Assembly: GCA_046727175.1 (NCBI GenBank)
Contig: JBKPCD010000146.1
Span: 1 to 25,982, forward strand
Direction: 5' to 3'
Length of the DNA stretch: 25,982 nt
DNA from: JBKPCD01 sp046727175
GTDB lineage: Bacteria > Acidobacteriota > Vicinamibacteria > Vicinamibacterales > 2-12-FULL-66-21
The notes beneath the pieces are model-generated. The model was not told where the DNA came from, searched no databases, and saw only the letters and a list, made by a program, of their open reading frames with translations. The position numbers and the translations under genes were made by a program. Within the stretch, counting starts at the first letter, position 1. Each line of letters begins with the position of its first letter. Shown here piece by piece: positions 1 through 9,852 of the stretch.

Positions 1-1356
1 GTTCAACGTGATCAGATGGACGGTCCGGAACAGGGCGCCGTCACCAGGATCGGCTGGCGTCGCATTGAGTGGGTTCCCCCATAAGCGGGTCTCGGGTTCC
101 TCCGAGTCGTACCAGCCGTACATGCCCGTCGTCGTCCATCTGTCGTTCCAGCGATGATCGATCTTGGCCGTCGCCTGATTGGCGCGGTCGATGAGTTGCG
201 CTGTCGCCGCACGGTTTCTTCCCTCGGTTGGCAGTGGCAGGTCCGCTAACATCGCTTTCGAGACCGGGTTAATCAGGTTGGCGGGAATCCTGTTTCCTTC
301 GAACGGCACCCGCGGGTTCGTAAACGGGTTGTAGATCGTGACGGCGCTCTGCGAGAAGTCGCCAGTTCGTTCCAGTGCGGTGGGCAGCACGAGCACGTTC
401 GTCCGGACGGTCTGGGTCTTGTAGCCTTCAGTCGATGCCCAGAAGAACGTGTGATCCCGCCGGATCGGGCCCCCGAAGGATCCGCCGTACTGGTGGAAGT
501 ACGTATCCGGCTTCGGCAAGCCAGCCTTCTTCGGGAAGAAGAGCATGCCCTGACCCCAGCCGGGTCGATTCTCGTAGAGGGCGCTGCCATGAAACTGGTT
601 CGAGCCTGATTTCCCGACAGTGTTGAAGACGCCGCCTCCCGTACGGCCCATCTCCGCGTCGTATGTACTGACCTGGACCCTTACCTCTTCGACCGACTCG
701 ATATTCGGGATGATCACGGCGCGGTTGCGCATGTCAGTGATTGGCACGCCTTCGAGCGTGTAGTTGTTACCGCGGCGCGGTCCGCCGCCGAGCGACAGGA
801 GCGAAGAGTTCGTCTGATCCTGCTGCCGGACGAAGATCGGGTCGCCGGTCGGCACGACATTCGGTGTCGTAATCGTGAGAAAGAACGCGTTCCGTCCAAC
901 CGTCGGCAGCGTTTCGAGCGTCTTTTTGTCGAGACTCGAACCGACCGACGCATTGGCCGTCTCGGTGAGCGGCGACTGCCCCGTCACGGTGACCTCTTCG
1001 GCCACGTTGCCGATCTGCAGCGTGACGTCAATCACGAGGAACTGCTGCGTCCCAATCGGGATTGCCTTCTGTTCGTACGTCTTGAACCCGGTCATCTTCA
1101 CTCGAAGCGTGTAGACGCCGGGCAGCACGTTGCTGAACGAGTACTCGCCGGTCTCGTTCGACGTCATCGTCCGCGTGGCGTTGGTGGCCTCGTTGACAAT
1201 CGAGACCTCAGCGCCAGGGACGACTCCCCCGGGATCCCGGACAGCGCCCCGGATACCGCCCTGATACGTCTGGGCGCCGGTTGGGGCCGCGCTTCCAACC
1301 AACAGTAGCCCACCGAACGCGCTGCTCAGCAGGACGGTCGTCCAGCTCTTTGCCAT
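1..1356 (-). CDS. TonB-dependent receptor, Oar-like, 5' part (runs off the window)
   Basis: Outer-membrane receptor for import of an unknown substrate; 452 codons are visible and the barrel is cut by the window edge. The start is the ATG at 1356 (MAKSWTTVLLSSAFGG), preceded by a purine-rich GGGAGGGGG about 8 nt upstream. Residues 1-27 form a signal peptide ending near PTGAQ. Residues about 30-110 are a carboxypeptidase-regulatory-like beta-sandwich (GGIRGAVRDPGGVVPGAEV, then GEYSFSNVLPGVYTL). A plug domain follows, with LETLPTVGRNAFFLT, NNYTLEGVPITDMRNRA and a VEEVRVQVSTYDAEMGRTGG segment typical of Oar-type receptors, then GSFGGPIRRDHTFFWAS at the start of the barrel. Such receptors are abundant in Acidobacteriota; the ligand cannot be read from sequence. 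A second protein of the same class begins at 24132. Confidence 0.93.
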   Translation of the reverse strand, partial: MAKSWTTVLLSSAFGGLLLVGSAAPTGAQTYQGGIRGAVRDPGGVVPGAEVSIVNEATNATRTMTSNETGEYSFSNVLPGVYTLRVKMTGFKTYEQKAIPIGTQQFLVIDVTLQIGNVAEEVTVTGQSPLTETANASVGSSLDKKTLETLPTVGRNAFFLTITTPNVVPTGDPIFVRQQDQTNSSLLSLGGGPRRGNNYTLEGVPITDMRNRAVIIPNIESVEEVRVQVSTYDAEMGRTGGGVFNTVGKSGSNQFHGSALYENRPGWGQGMLFFPKKAGLPKPDTYFHQYGGSFGGPIRRDHTFFWASTEGYKTQTVRTNVLVLPTALERTGDFSQSAVTIYNPFTNPRVPFEGNRIPANLINPVSKAMLADLPLPTEGRNRAATAQLIDRANQATAKIDHRWNDRWTTTGMYGWYDSEEPETRLWGNPLNATPADPGDGALFRTVHLITLN

Positions 1357-1730
1357 GGCCACACCCCCTCCCAAAGGTGAGTCGAAACACCGAATGCGTT
1401 CGCTGTGATAGTCGCTCGGCGATGTACGGATGATGCAGCGTAGCACGTAAAGGATGAAGGAATCGTGGGTCGGGACACACGGCCAGGGACGACCGAATAG
1501 GCTGCGGACGGTCGTCGGCGTTGAGCCAGACTCGATTGGTGACCGCTCCACGAGTGTTGGGTCCGTCAGTAAAGACGAGAGGCTCACCCTCGCGTCAGCC
1601 TGCGGGCTTGCAATGATTCGGCGATGTTACGAGCGAGCGACGCCGCGTGCAAGAAGAATTGACGCCGGCCCATTCTGGTGGCTAGGATTCGGGTCGATTA
1701 CCAAGTCCACGCCTTTGTGATGGAAGGCAT
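1357..1730. other. divergent intergenic region, no gene seen
   Basis: This gap separates the start of the leftward receptor gene from the start of the rightward amidase and must hold both promoters. Short open frames occur but show no recognisable domain, ribosome binding site or conserved motif. No convincing -35/-10 pair or hairpin was found. Confidence 0.6.
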
Positions 1731-3260
1731 GTGAAAACGATATGGAATCGGCGCGAGTTTCTCGGGATGTTTGGCTCGAGCGCCGCGGCCAGCGCCAGTT
1801 CGAACATGCACCGGTCGCCTCAACGTGTGCCCGCGATGCCCGCTGACGCGCGGGCGCTCTGCTTCACCAGCGCGCGCGATCTCGCGAATCTGATTCGAAC
1901 CCGCAAACTCTCGGCGCGCGAGGTGATGAGCGCGCACCTCACCCAAATCGCGCGCACGAACCCGAAGGTCAATGCGATCGTCGCCAGGCTCGATGACGAT
2001 CGCTGTCTCGCGCTGGCCGATGAAGCCGATCGGCGGCTCACCCGGAACGAACCCGTCGGGCCGCTGCACGGCCTTCCCATCGCCTTCAAGGATCTCGAGG
2101 CCGCGGTCGGATTTCCGGCCACCAGCGGTTCGCTCATTTACAAGGACACGATGCCAGCCGAGGACTCGGTCATCGTGGGCCGCCTCCGGCGCGCCGGCGC
2201 TCTGCCGATCGGAAAGACCAACGTCCCTGAGTTCGGCATGGGATCGCACACGTACAACAAGGTGTACGGGACGACGAAGAATCCGTTCGATCTCACCAAG
2301 AGCGCAGGGGGCTCGAGCGGCGGCGCTGCGGCAGCGCTCGCATGCGGCATGCTGCCCATCGCGGACGGCAGCGATTTCGGCGGGTCGCTTCGCAATCCGG
2401 GAAACTTCAACAACATCGTCGGGTTCCGGCCGACCGTCGGACTCGTCCCCACGGCGCCATCGGCATTGCCGTTTCTCGGATTCACGGTCAAGGGGCCGCT
2501 CGCGCGGTCGGTTGCGGACGCCGCATTTTTCATGAGCGTGATGGCCGGGTCGGATCCACTCGATCCCGGAACGTACCCGTCCGATCCCTCCGTGTTCCTG
2601 AAGCCGCTCGAGCGGTCATTCACTGGCGTACAGGTGGCGTGGTCCGCCGATCTCGGTGGTCTGCCGATCGATCGCCGCGTGGCGGCCGCGCTCGCGGCGC
2701 ACCGGAAGACGGTCGAGACCCTCGGGTGTCAGGTCGAGGACGCGACGCCGGATCTCCATGACGCGGACGAGATTCTGCTGACGATCCGGAGGTGGCGGTC
2801 GTGGGTCACGCTCGGTCCGCTGCTCGATCGGCAAAGCGAGTTGCTCAAGCCCGAAGCGCGTGACGAGATCGAAGCCGGGGCACGAATCACGAGCGCAGAG
2901 CTGGCGCACGCGATGGTTCGTCACGGGGAGTTGCTCGAACGCGTGCGACGGTTTCAGGATCGCTACGAATTCATGCTGTGCCCGGTGAACCAGGTCCCGC
3001 CCTTCGACGCCGGCATCGACTGGCCGCACGAGATCGAGGGCGTGAAAATGGATCACTACATTGCGTGGATGAAGTCGGCGTACTGGATCACGGCGACCTT
3101 CCGGCCGGCGATCTCCGTGCCCGCGGGTTTTACCGAAGACGGGCTGCCAGTGGGCATTCAAATCGTCGGGCGCTACCGCGATGACTTCGGCCTGCTCCAG
3201 TTCGCCCACGCGTTCGAGCAGGCGACCGGGTTCGGGCGGAGAAGACCTGACATCGCGTAG
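1731..3260 (+). CDS. Tat-exported amidase (amidase signature family)
   Basis: Amidase-signature hydrolase that cleaves an unidentified amide bond. The GTG start at 1731 follows GGAAGG at 1722-1727, a short spacing, but it places a twin-arginine signal (NRREFLG, residues 6-12) at the N-terminus. Folded export through Tat is therefore likely. The Ser-cisSer-Lys triad is visible: Lys120 in GLPIAFKD, Ser195 in GGSSGG and Ser219 in DFGGSLRNP. The 24-residue spacing between the two serines equals that of FAAH (217/241). Length is 509 residues, normal for the family. The C-terminal motif SVPAGFTEDGLPVGIQIVG is also typical. The gene appears monocistronic. The specific substrate (peptide amide, aryl-acylamide, etc.) cannot be assigned. 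Confidence 0.94.
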   Translation: MKTIWNRREFLGMFGSSAAASASSNMHRSPQRVPAMPADARALCFTSARDLANLIRTRKLSAREVMSAHLTQIARTNPKVNAIVARLDDDRCLALADEADRRLTRNEPVGPLHGLPIAFKDLEAAVGFPATSGSLIYKDTMPAEDSVIVGRLRRAGALPIGKTNVPEFGMGSHTYNKVYGTTKNPFDLTKSAGGSSGGAAAALACGMLPIADGSDFGGSLRNPGNFNNIVGFRPTVGLVPTAPSALPFLGFTVKGPLARSVADAAFFMSVMAGSDPLDPGTYPSDPSVFLKPLERSFTGVQVAWSADLGGLPIDRRVAAALAAHRKTVETLGCQVEDATPDLHDADEILLTIRRWRSWVTLGPLLDRQSELLKPEARDEIEAGARITSAELAHAMVRHGELLERVRRFQDRYEFMLCPVNQVPPFDAGIDWPHEIEGVKMDHYIAWMKSAYWITATFRPAISVPAGFTEDGLPVGIQIVGRYRDDFGLLQFAHAFEQATGFGRRRPDIA

Positions 3261-3599
3261 TTCGCCTTACCGAGCAATGTTCATGTCACGCGCCGGCGAT
3301 CTCACGAACACGACGAAGCCACGATGCTCACGAACAGGAGATCACGGGAAAGGTGTCAGCCTCAGAGTCGTGCTAGCTGTCGAGCCGGTGACCCACGTCC
3401 CACTGTTCGTCCCCGGGACGGACCTGCGCGCAAGCGGACGCTATGAATGGGAGACCGGAAATGGGGAATCGGAATCGGGAAAACGTGCGCATTCTTCCGG
3501 GTTGCCTATCCCATAGCCCAATTCCCATTTCCATTAGACCGGCTCGTTCAGCGGCGACTATGGTCCTGCGCTTGCACGAGGCGCCGACCTGGAGACGCG
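3261..3599. other. intergenic region containing a heptamer hairpin tract
   Basis: The 339 nt between the amidase stop and the permease start hold no supported gene. An open frame continues upstream of the permease start, but only because it reads through the repetitive tract at 3446-3535, which is annotated separately. The rest shows nothing recognisable. Confidence 0.6.
3446..3535. repeat. degenerate heptamer tract with fold-back (GGGAAAT family), copy 1
   Basis: Consecutive 7-nt units AATGGGA, GACCGGA, AATGGGG, AATCGGA and ATCGGGA are followed by a loop-like segment and a pyrimidine arm ending CCCATTTCCAT. The arms pair imperfectly (GGAAATGGGGAATCGG against the complement of CCCAATTCCCATTTCC). 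The loop (GGGAAAACGTGCGCATTCTT) resembles, in opposite orientation, the loop of the tract at 6740-6813 (AACGCAAAATGTGCAGGTTT). The two therefore look like inverted copies of one family flanking the permease and the sigma-54-like gene. Confidence 0.7.
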
Positions 3600-6011
<2,412 letters not shown>

Positions 6012-6020
6012 CAGGTGCTC

Positions 6021-6136
6021 GGGTTCCAATTTCCATGTTCGCGTTCCCAGTTCCGGGTCGCCGGTTTCGCGGTTTCTAAATTCAGAGCAACCACGAACCA
6101 CGAACCGGGAACTGAGAACCGCGAACTCGAGAACCT
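6021..6136. repeat. heptamer tract with inverted arms between convergent genes (GAACCNN family)
   Basis: The right arm reads as clean 7-mers on the + strand (AACCACG twice, AACCGGG, AACTGAG, AACCGCG). The left arm is the pyrimidine counterpart (GTTCGCG, TTCCCAG, TTCCGGG), so the tract folds on itself with a loop near 6076-6090. It fills the space between the permease stop (6011) and the stop of the leftward gene (6150). It may therefore act as a bidirectional terminator, although no U-run follows. The same heptamer consensus recurs at 18220-18268. Confidence 0.7.
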
Positions 6137-6149
6137 CGCCGCGAAGCCG

Positions 6150-6617
6150 CTACGCCATGACATCCACACACACGGTGTTCAGCCGGTAATACAGGATGTC
6201 GATGAAGGTGCCGTTCTGAATCCGACCAAGCAACGGGGCTGTCGTTGTGCTCACGACCTGCGTGCGGCCGAACGCCTGGTCGAGCCAGTCGAGGAGCCGA
6301 AGCTGGTGGTCCGCCGCCAACGCGCCAACCTCGTACAGGATCAGCGTGCCGCCACGTGTCGCTGGCGGGAGCACGAGCTTCTGGCCAGGAACCCAGCTTG
6401 CGAGCGGCCGGTCGATGTTTTGAACGAGTGCCTGGAGGACGTTGCGGATCACTCGGTCCATTCCGATGAGGTGCACGTTGACCCTCGGCATCCCCAGACC
6501 GACGAGCTCGTCATGCGCCGCCCGGGCCAGCCGCCAGTCCTCCGGCAATTGAGTGACGCAGTCGAGCGGGCCAGCAGCCTGCGTGGCGCCGGCATAGACC
6601 CTTGACACGTTCTCCAT
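6150..6617 (-). CDS. small protein resembling a degenerate sigma-54 activator AAA+ domain
   Basis: The start is the ATG at 6617, preceded by AAGGAG (complement of 6625-6630) with a 7-nt spacer. Residues 89-126 follow the core of NtrC-type AAA+ domains: GGTLILYEVGAL stands where GGTLFLDEIGEL normally lies (Walker B), QLRLLDWLDQA matches the following helix, and VVSTTTAPL matches sensor I. Residues 141-147 (ILYYRLN) match the conserved DLYYRLN. The Walker B aspartate is tyrosine (Tyr95), and no Walker A or GAFTGA loop exists anywhere in its 155 residues, so it should not hydrolyse ATP. It also lacks receiver and DNA-binding domains. The N-terminal 85 residues are not recognised. It may sense something or titrate partners, but its function is unknown. 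It is transcribed divergently from the LuxR-type gene at 6860. Confidence 0.72.
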   Translation of the reverse strand: MENVSRVYAGATQAAGPLDCVTQLPEDWRLARAAHDELVGLGMPRVNVHLIGMDRVIRNVLQALVQNIDRPLASWVPGQKLVLPPATRGGTLILYEVGALAADHQLRLLDWLDQAFGRTQVVSTTTAPLLGRIQNGTFIDILYYRLNTVCVDVMA

Positions 6618-6739
6618 GAGGCGTCTCCTTGGGCCGGGTTCCGTGACTCTACGATGGCCGCGTCGGGGCCGCCAATCGGGAAGACGGTGACAATCACTAG
6701 GGAAGATCCCTAAGGCAGGCCGGTGAAAGGCAGCGGCCT

Positions 6740-6813
6740 GATGGGAAGTGGCAAATTGGGAGAACGCAAAATGTGCAGGTTTTCCCATCTACCATTTCCC
6801 ATTTCCCATCCAC
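6740..6813. repeat. degenerate heptamer tract with fold-back (GGGAAAT family), copy 2
   Basis: The left arm GATGGGAAGTGGCAAATTGG pairs imperfectly with a right arm built of CATTTCC heptamers ending CCCATCCAC. The loop AACGCAAAATGTGCAGGTTT is similar to the reverse complement of the loop in copy 1 at 3446-3535. It lies in the divergent gap between the genes starting at 6617 and 6860. Confidence 0.7.
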
Positions 6814-6859
6814 GATGTGCTTTTCCGCATCCTGCTGGTGCTTGCCGTATCCTCTCGGC

Positions 6860-7306
6860 ATGAAGCGGGCGGTACTCCTCTACGGCATTTGTGGCGGCCT
6901 GCTGATTGCCGCGCTCAGACTCGCCGAATACCGGTTCCTCGTCGTCGAGCACTCGATTGAGATCTACGGCGGGCTGATTGCGCTGATCTTCGCCGCCGTC
7001 GGCATCTGGTTCGGCCTCTCCCTTACCAGGACGAAGGAGGTCCTGATTGTTCGGGAGGTACCCGTGCTCGCGGGGGAGCCGTTCGCCCGGAATGACGCGA
7101 AGGTCGCCGAACTCGGCATCACACCGCGAGAGCTGGAGATCCTCGAGCACATCGCGGCCGGGAAGAGCACCCGGGAGATTGCCGAGACGCTGTTCGTCAG
7201 CGAGAACACGATCAAGACCCATACCAGCCGGCTGTTCGACAAGCTGGACGTCAAGCGAAGAACGCAGGCCGCGGACGTTGGCAAGCGGCTCAGGCTTATT
7301 CCTTGA
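6860..7306 (+). CDS. membrane-anchored LuxR-type transcriptional regulator
   Basis: 148 residues from the ATG at 6860 (MKRAVLLYGICGGLL). No clear ribosome binding site precedes it, and longer in-frame starts would translate the repeat at 6740-6813. Two membrane helices (about 4-20 and 34-53) are followed by a linker. A C-terminal LuxR/GerE helix-turn-helix covers about residues 85-145, with LTPRELEILEHIAAGKS-like spacing, TREIAETLFVSENTIKTH and a final KLDVKRRTQA. There is no receiver domain, so input must come through the membrane part or a partner. The next gene encodes a DUF4199-like membrane protein. This pairing of a short membrane LuxR protein with DUF4199 is known from Bacteroidetes and Acidobacteriota genomes, which supports a functional unit. 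Confidence 0.88.
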   Translation: MKRAVLLYGICGGLLIAALRLAEYRFLVVEHSIEIYGGLIALIFAAVGIWFGLSLTRTKEVLIVREVPVLAGEPFARNDAKVAELGITPRELEILEHIAAGKSTREIAETLFVSENTIKTHTSRLFDKLDVKRRTQAADVGKRLRLIP

Positions 7307-7434
7307 AGGCGAAAATCAGCATTCCTATCACCTGATTGGATGAATTTTGGCTGTGATCCGTCGAAATCACCCGAACGGATGACGACAGCGCCGCTGCTGG
7401 AACGCTACGGTGCAGCGCAAAGGAGCTGCGACCC

Positions 7435-7980
7435 ATGAAAAGAACCGTCCTCACGTTTGGTGTGCTGTCCGGTGCCGTCTCGTCGGCCATGATGCTGCTC
7501 ACGCTGCCGTTCCTCGACCAGATCGGCTTCGACCGCGGCGAGATTCTCGGCTACACGATGATCGTCGCGTCGTTCCTGCTGGTCTTTTTCGGCGTCCGGT
7601 CCTACCGGGAGAACGTCGCCGGCGGATCGCTGACGTTCGGCCGCGCGTTCGTCGTCGGCCTGCTGATTACCCTGATTTCATGTACCTTCTACGTCGTCAC
7701 GTGGGAGATCATCTACTTCAAGCTGGCGCCGGGGTTTGCGGACAAGTGGGCTGCCTACACGATCGAGAAAGCAAGGGCGTCGGGCGCCAGCCAGGAATCA
7801 ATCGAGGCGACTGCTCGCCAGATGCGCGCGTTCAAGGAGATGTACGACAAGCCCCTGGTCAATGCGGCAATTACGTTCGTGGAACCGTTCCCGATCGGGC
7901 TGGCCGTGACGCTGATATCCGCTGCGGTACTGCGGAAGCGGCGTCCGACGGGGCCTGTGGCTGAAACGCTCCTGGCGTGA
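7435..7980 (+). CDS. DUF4199-like integral membrane protein
   Basis: 181 residues from the ATG at 7435, with a strong ribosome binding site (AAAGGAG at 7419-7425). Four membrane helices are apparent, at about 5-25, 38-56, 74-96 and 139-160. A soluble stretch at about 100-138 is rich in charged residues (FADKWAAYTIEKARASGAS). The helix pattern, the GxxxGR-like FGRAFVVGLL segment and the early GVLSGAVSSAM motif fit DUF4199, a family without established biochemical function. It lies 128 nt downstream of the membrane LuxR gene on the same strand, so co-transcription is plausible but a separate promoter is possible. It could be the sensor or partner of that regulator. Confidence 0.82.
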   Translation: MKRTVLTFGVLSGAVSSAMMLLTLPFLDQIGFDRGEILGYTMIVASFLLVFFGVRSYRENVAGGSLTFGRAFVVGLLITLISCTFYVVTWEIIYFKLAPGFADKWAAYTIEKARASGASQESIEATARQMRAFKEMYDKPLVNAAITFVEPFPIGLAVTLISAAVLRKRRPTGPVAETLLA

Positions 7981-7999
7981 CCTGGGACCGGGTCGCGTG

Positions 8000-9019
8000 T
8001 CACCTCGATCGATCTGGTGGCACGCGCTCCAGGACTGCTTGCCGCAGTTCCGGAAATACTTTGCTGACCTTGCGCAGAATGTACTCGCCGTACGTGCCCT
8101 CGAACGCATGGACGTTCGCGTGATCCCACCGGTCCCCTTCGTCGCCAACTGGCGTGGCCCCTCCTGGCAGGTCGATTGGCTGCACGCGAGAAAAGAATCC
8201 CGGGTCGAAGAAGAACGGAAATGAAAGCCTGTCTCGCGGAGCCGGGTTGCGGACGCGGTGCGGTGTGGAACGGTACAGCCCGCCCGTCATCCGGTCCAGC
8301 ATGTCGCCGATGTTGCAAACGAACGCATTCCTCACCGGTGGAGCGGCGACCCACTGCGATCGCGATCGGACTTCGAGACCGCCGGCGTCGTCCTGCATGA
8401 GGATTGTCAGGAGGCCGTAGTCGGTGTGCTCGCCGACACCCCACAGCGACGGATCGCGCGGCGCCGGGTAATTGAAGATGCGGAAGAGGGTCAGCGGTTC
8501 ACGGGTAAAGCGGTCATCGAAATAGGATTCGTCGAGGTCGAGGCTGAGCGCGATTCCCGCCATGAGCCGATGGCCCAGCTTCTTCAGCGCCGACATGTAG
8601 TCGAGCACGCACTCGCGAAGACCTTCAGGAGTGGCGGGGAACAGATTGGGGCCGTGCATCGGCGTCCCCGCCCGGACGAGCGGGTGGTCTGCCACGAGCT
8701 CCTCGCCGAAGTAGATCCCTTCTTTCTGATCGGGCCGACCAGACGTCAGCTCGTTGCCGATCGGAAAGTAACCACGCCATGCGCGGCCGCCGAGTGCCAT
8801 GCGGATCTGCAGCTTCGTCTCGAGGTCCTGCGCGAAGAACTTGCGGCTGAACGCGACGAGCCTTTCCTGCAGCGCTTCGTCGACCCCGTGGCCGACGATG
8901 TAGAAGAACCCGCTCTCTCGGCAGGCGCCGCCGATTTGCGACGCTGCGGCGAACCTTCCCGACGTGCCGGCGACGAGCTCGGTGACATCGACGATTGGAA
9001 TCTGAGCAAAGTCTTCCAC
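8000..9019 (-). CDS. 2-oxoglutarate/Fe(II)-dependent oxygenase, isopenicillin N synthase-like
   Basis: Cytoplasmic non-haem iron oxygenase. The GTG at 9019 is preferred because the family N-terminus (VEDFAQIPIVDVTEL) begins there. Alternatives as far as a TTG at 9130 would translate a G/A-rich repeat and overlap the preceding gene. No strong ribosome binding site is seen, so the start is uncertain. With this start the protein has 339 residues. The DIOX_N region spans about 5-120. The iron ligands are His198 and Asp200 (GEHTDYGLL) and His254 (STPHRVRNP). Arg264 and Ser266 in RDRLSFPFF form the 2-oxoglutarate-binding RxS. It is last in a leftward series behind a kinase and response regulator. 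Substrate unknown. Confidence 0.9.
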   Translation of the reverse strand: MEDFAQIPIVDVTELVAGTSGRFAAASQIGGACRESGFFYIVGHGVDEALQERLVAFSRKFFAQDLETKLQIRMALGGRAWRGYFPIGNELTSGRPDQKEGIYFGEELVADHPLVRAGTPMHGPNLFPATPEGLRECVLDYMSALKKLGHRLMAGIALSLDLDESYFDDRFTREPLTLFRIFNYPAPRDPSLWGVGEHTDYGLLTILMQDDAGGLEVRSRSQWVAAPPVRNAFVCNIGDMLDRMTGGLYRSTPHRVRNPAPRDRLSFPFFFDPGFFSRVQPIDLPGGATPVGDEGDRWDHANVHAFEGTYGEYILRKVSKVFPELRQAVLERVPPDRSR

Positions 9020-9040
9020 AGATGCATCCCAAAAAAGTGT

Positions 9041-9098
9041 CTTCTCCCGTTCTCCCCGTCTCCTGTTTCTTCTCTTCTCCCGTTCTCCTGTTTGCCTC
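9041..9098. repeat. pyrimidine heptamer-like tandem tract (TTCTCCCGTTCTCC family)
   Basis: The segment TTCTCCCGTTCTCC occurs twice about 30 nt apart, joined by related CTCCTGTTTCTTCT units. The tract lies between the response regulator stop (9112) and the preferred oxygenase start (9019). Read on the minus strand it is a purine-rich G/A array just ahead of the oxygenase start, so it would be in that gene's leader. Confidence 0.65.
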
Positions 9099-9111
9099 CG
9101 GCTCTGGGGTC

Positions 9112-9777
9112 TCACGGGTTCTGCAGCCAACCTTGGAGGACGGCATATTTCACGATATCGATCCGTCCGTTCAGATCCAGCTTCCGCATCGCGTTGGCCT
9201 TGTGCGCTTCGACCGTCTTGACGCTGAGGTTCAGCCGGGCGGCTATCTCCTTGTTGCTGTAGCCCGAGGCAATCAGCCGGAGGACGTCCGATTCCCGATC
9301 GCTCAAGCTCGCGCTCGCTTTGCTCGGTCCCTTGCCATCCTTCGCAAGGAGCTTGGCGGTCACCCGTGACGTCAGGGTCGAGTCCAGGTACTGGCCTCCG
9401 GCGGCGGCCGCGCGGATGGCTTGCAGGAGCTCCGTCGGCGCGCTCTGCTTCAACACGTACCCCGACACGCCTGCGCGCAGCAGCTCCTGCAGGTAGGCGT
9501 CGTCACCGTGCCGTGTGAGCGTGACGATTGCAATGCCGGGTTGAAGCTGTTTCAGCTTCCGCGTTGCGACGAGACCATTCGTCCCGGGCATCGAAATGTC
9601 CATGACGATGACGTCCGGCTTCAGCTCCTGAGCGTGCCGCACAGCGGCATCACCGTCGCTCGCCTCGGAAATGACGTGCATGTCCGGTTGACCGTCGATC
9701 AGGAGCTTGAGCCCGTGGCGAACCGTGACGTGATCGTCTGCGAGCAGAATGCGAAGCGGACGTGTGGGTTCAGTCAT
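9112..9777 (-). CDS. NarL/FixJ-type response regulator
   Basis: 221 residues. The receiver domain spans about 8-125, with acidic pair Asp14/Asp15, phospho-acceptor Asp60 (VIVMDISMPG), Thr88 and Lys110 (YVLKQSAP). The GerE helix-turn-helix spans about 155-215 (LSDRESDVLRLIASGYSNKEIA, then LSVKTVEAHKANAMRKL). The ATG at 9777 starts directly at the receiver; no good ribosome binding site precedes it. It lies 58 nt behind the histidine kinase and is clearly its cognate partner, binding DNA when phosphorylated. The strong hairpin at 9820-9852 sits at the kinase stop and may lower the regulator's expression or insulate it. Target genes are unknown; the adjacent oxygenase is a natural candidate. Confidence 0.95.
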   Translation of the reverse strand: MTEPTRPLRILLADDHVTVRHGLKLLIDGQPDMHVISEASDGDAAVRHAQELKPDVIVMDISMPGTNGLVATRKLKQLQPGIAIVTLTRHGDDAYLQELLRAGVSGYVLKQSAPTELLQAIRAAAAGGQYLDSTLTSRVTAKLLAKDGKGPSKASASLSDRESDVLRLIASGYSNKEIAARLNLSVKTVEAHKANAMRKLDLNGRIDIVKYAVLQGWLQNP

Positions 9778-9819
9778 GGTAATTGCTACACCGGGCGTCG
9801 CCCCGCCGGACCCCTATCC

Positions 9820-9852
9820 CACCCCACCGCGCACACTACGCGCGGCGGGGTG
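9820..9852 (-). promoter_or_regulatory. GC-rich hairpin at the kinase stop codon
   Basis: Arms of 13 nt (CACCCCACCGCGC at 9820-9832 and GCGCGGCGGGGTG at 9840-9852) pair at 12 of 13 positions, the exception being compatible with wobble. The loop is 7 nt and contains the kinase stop codon. There is no T-tract in transcription direction, so a classic terminator is doubtful; mRNA stabilisation or attenuation between kinase and regulator genes is possible. Confidence 0.55.

Noticed and set aside
1454..1720. 88-codon rightward frame upstream of the amidase
   Set aside because: No domain or good ribosome binding site; composition matches non-coding divergent spacer.
3447..3599. N-terminal extension of the ADOP permease
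   Set aside because: It translates a heptamer repeat tract; the family N-terminus and a ribosome binding site support ATG 3600.
9020..9130. Longer oxygenase start at TTG 9130
   Set aside because: It would overlap the response regulator stop and encode an Arg/Glu-rich stretch translated from a repeat.
8258..9262. 334-codon rightward frame over the oxygenase
   Set aside because: Antisense of the oxygenase, which has complete iron and 2-oxoglutarate motifs; no ribosome binding site or domain in this frame.
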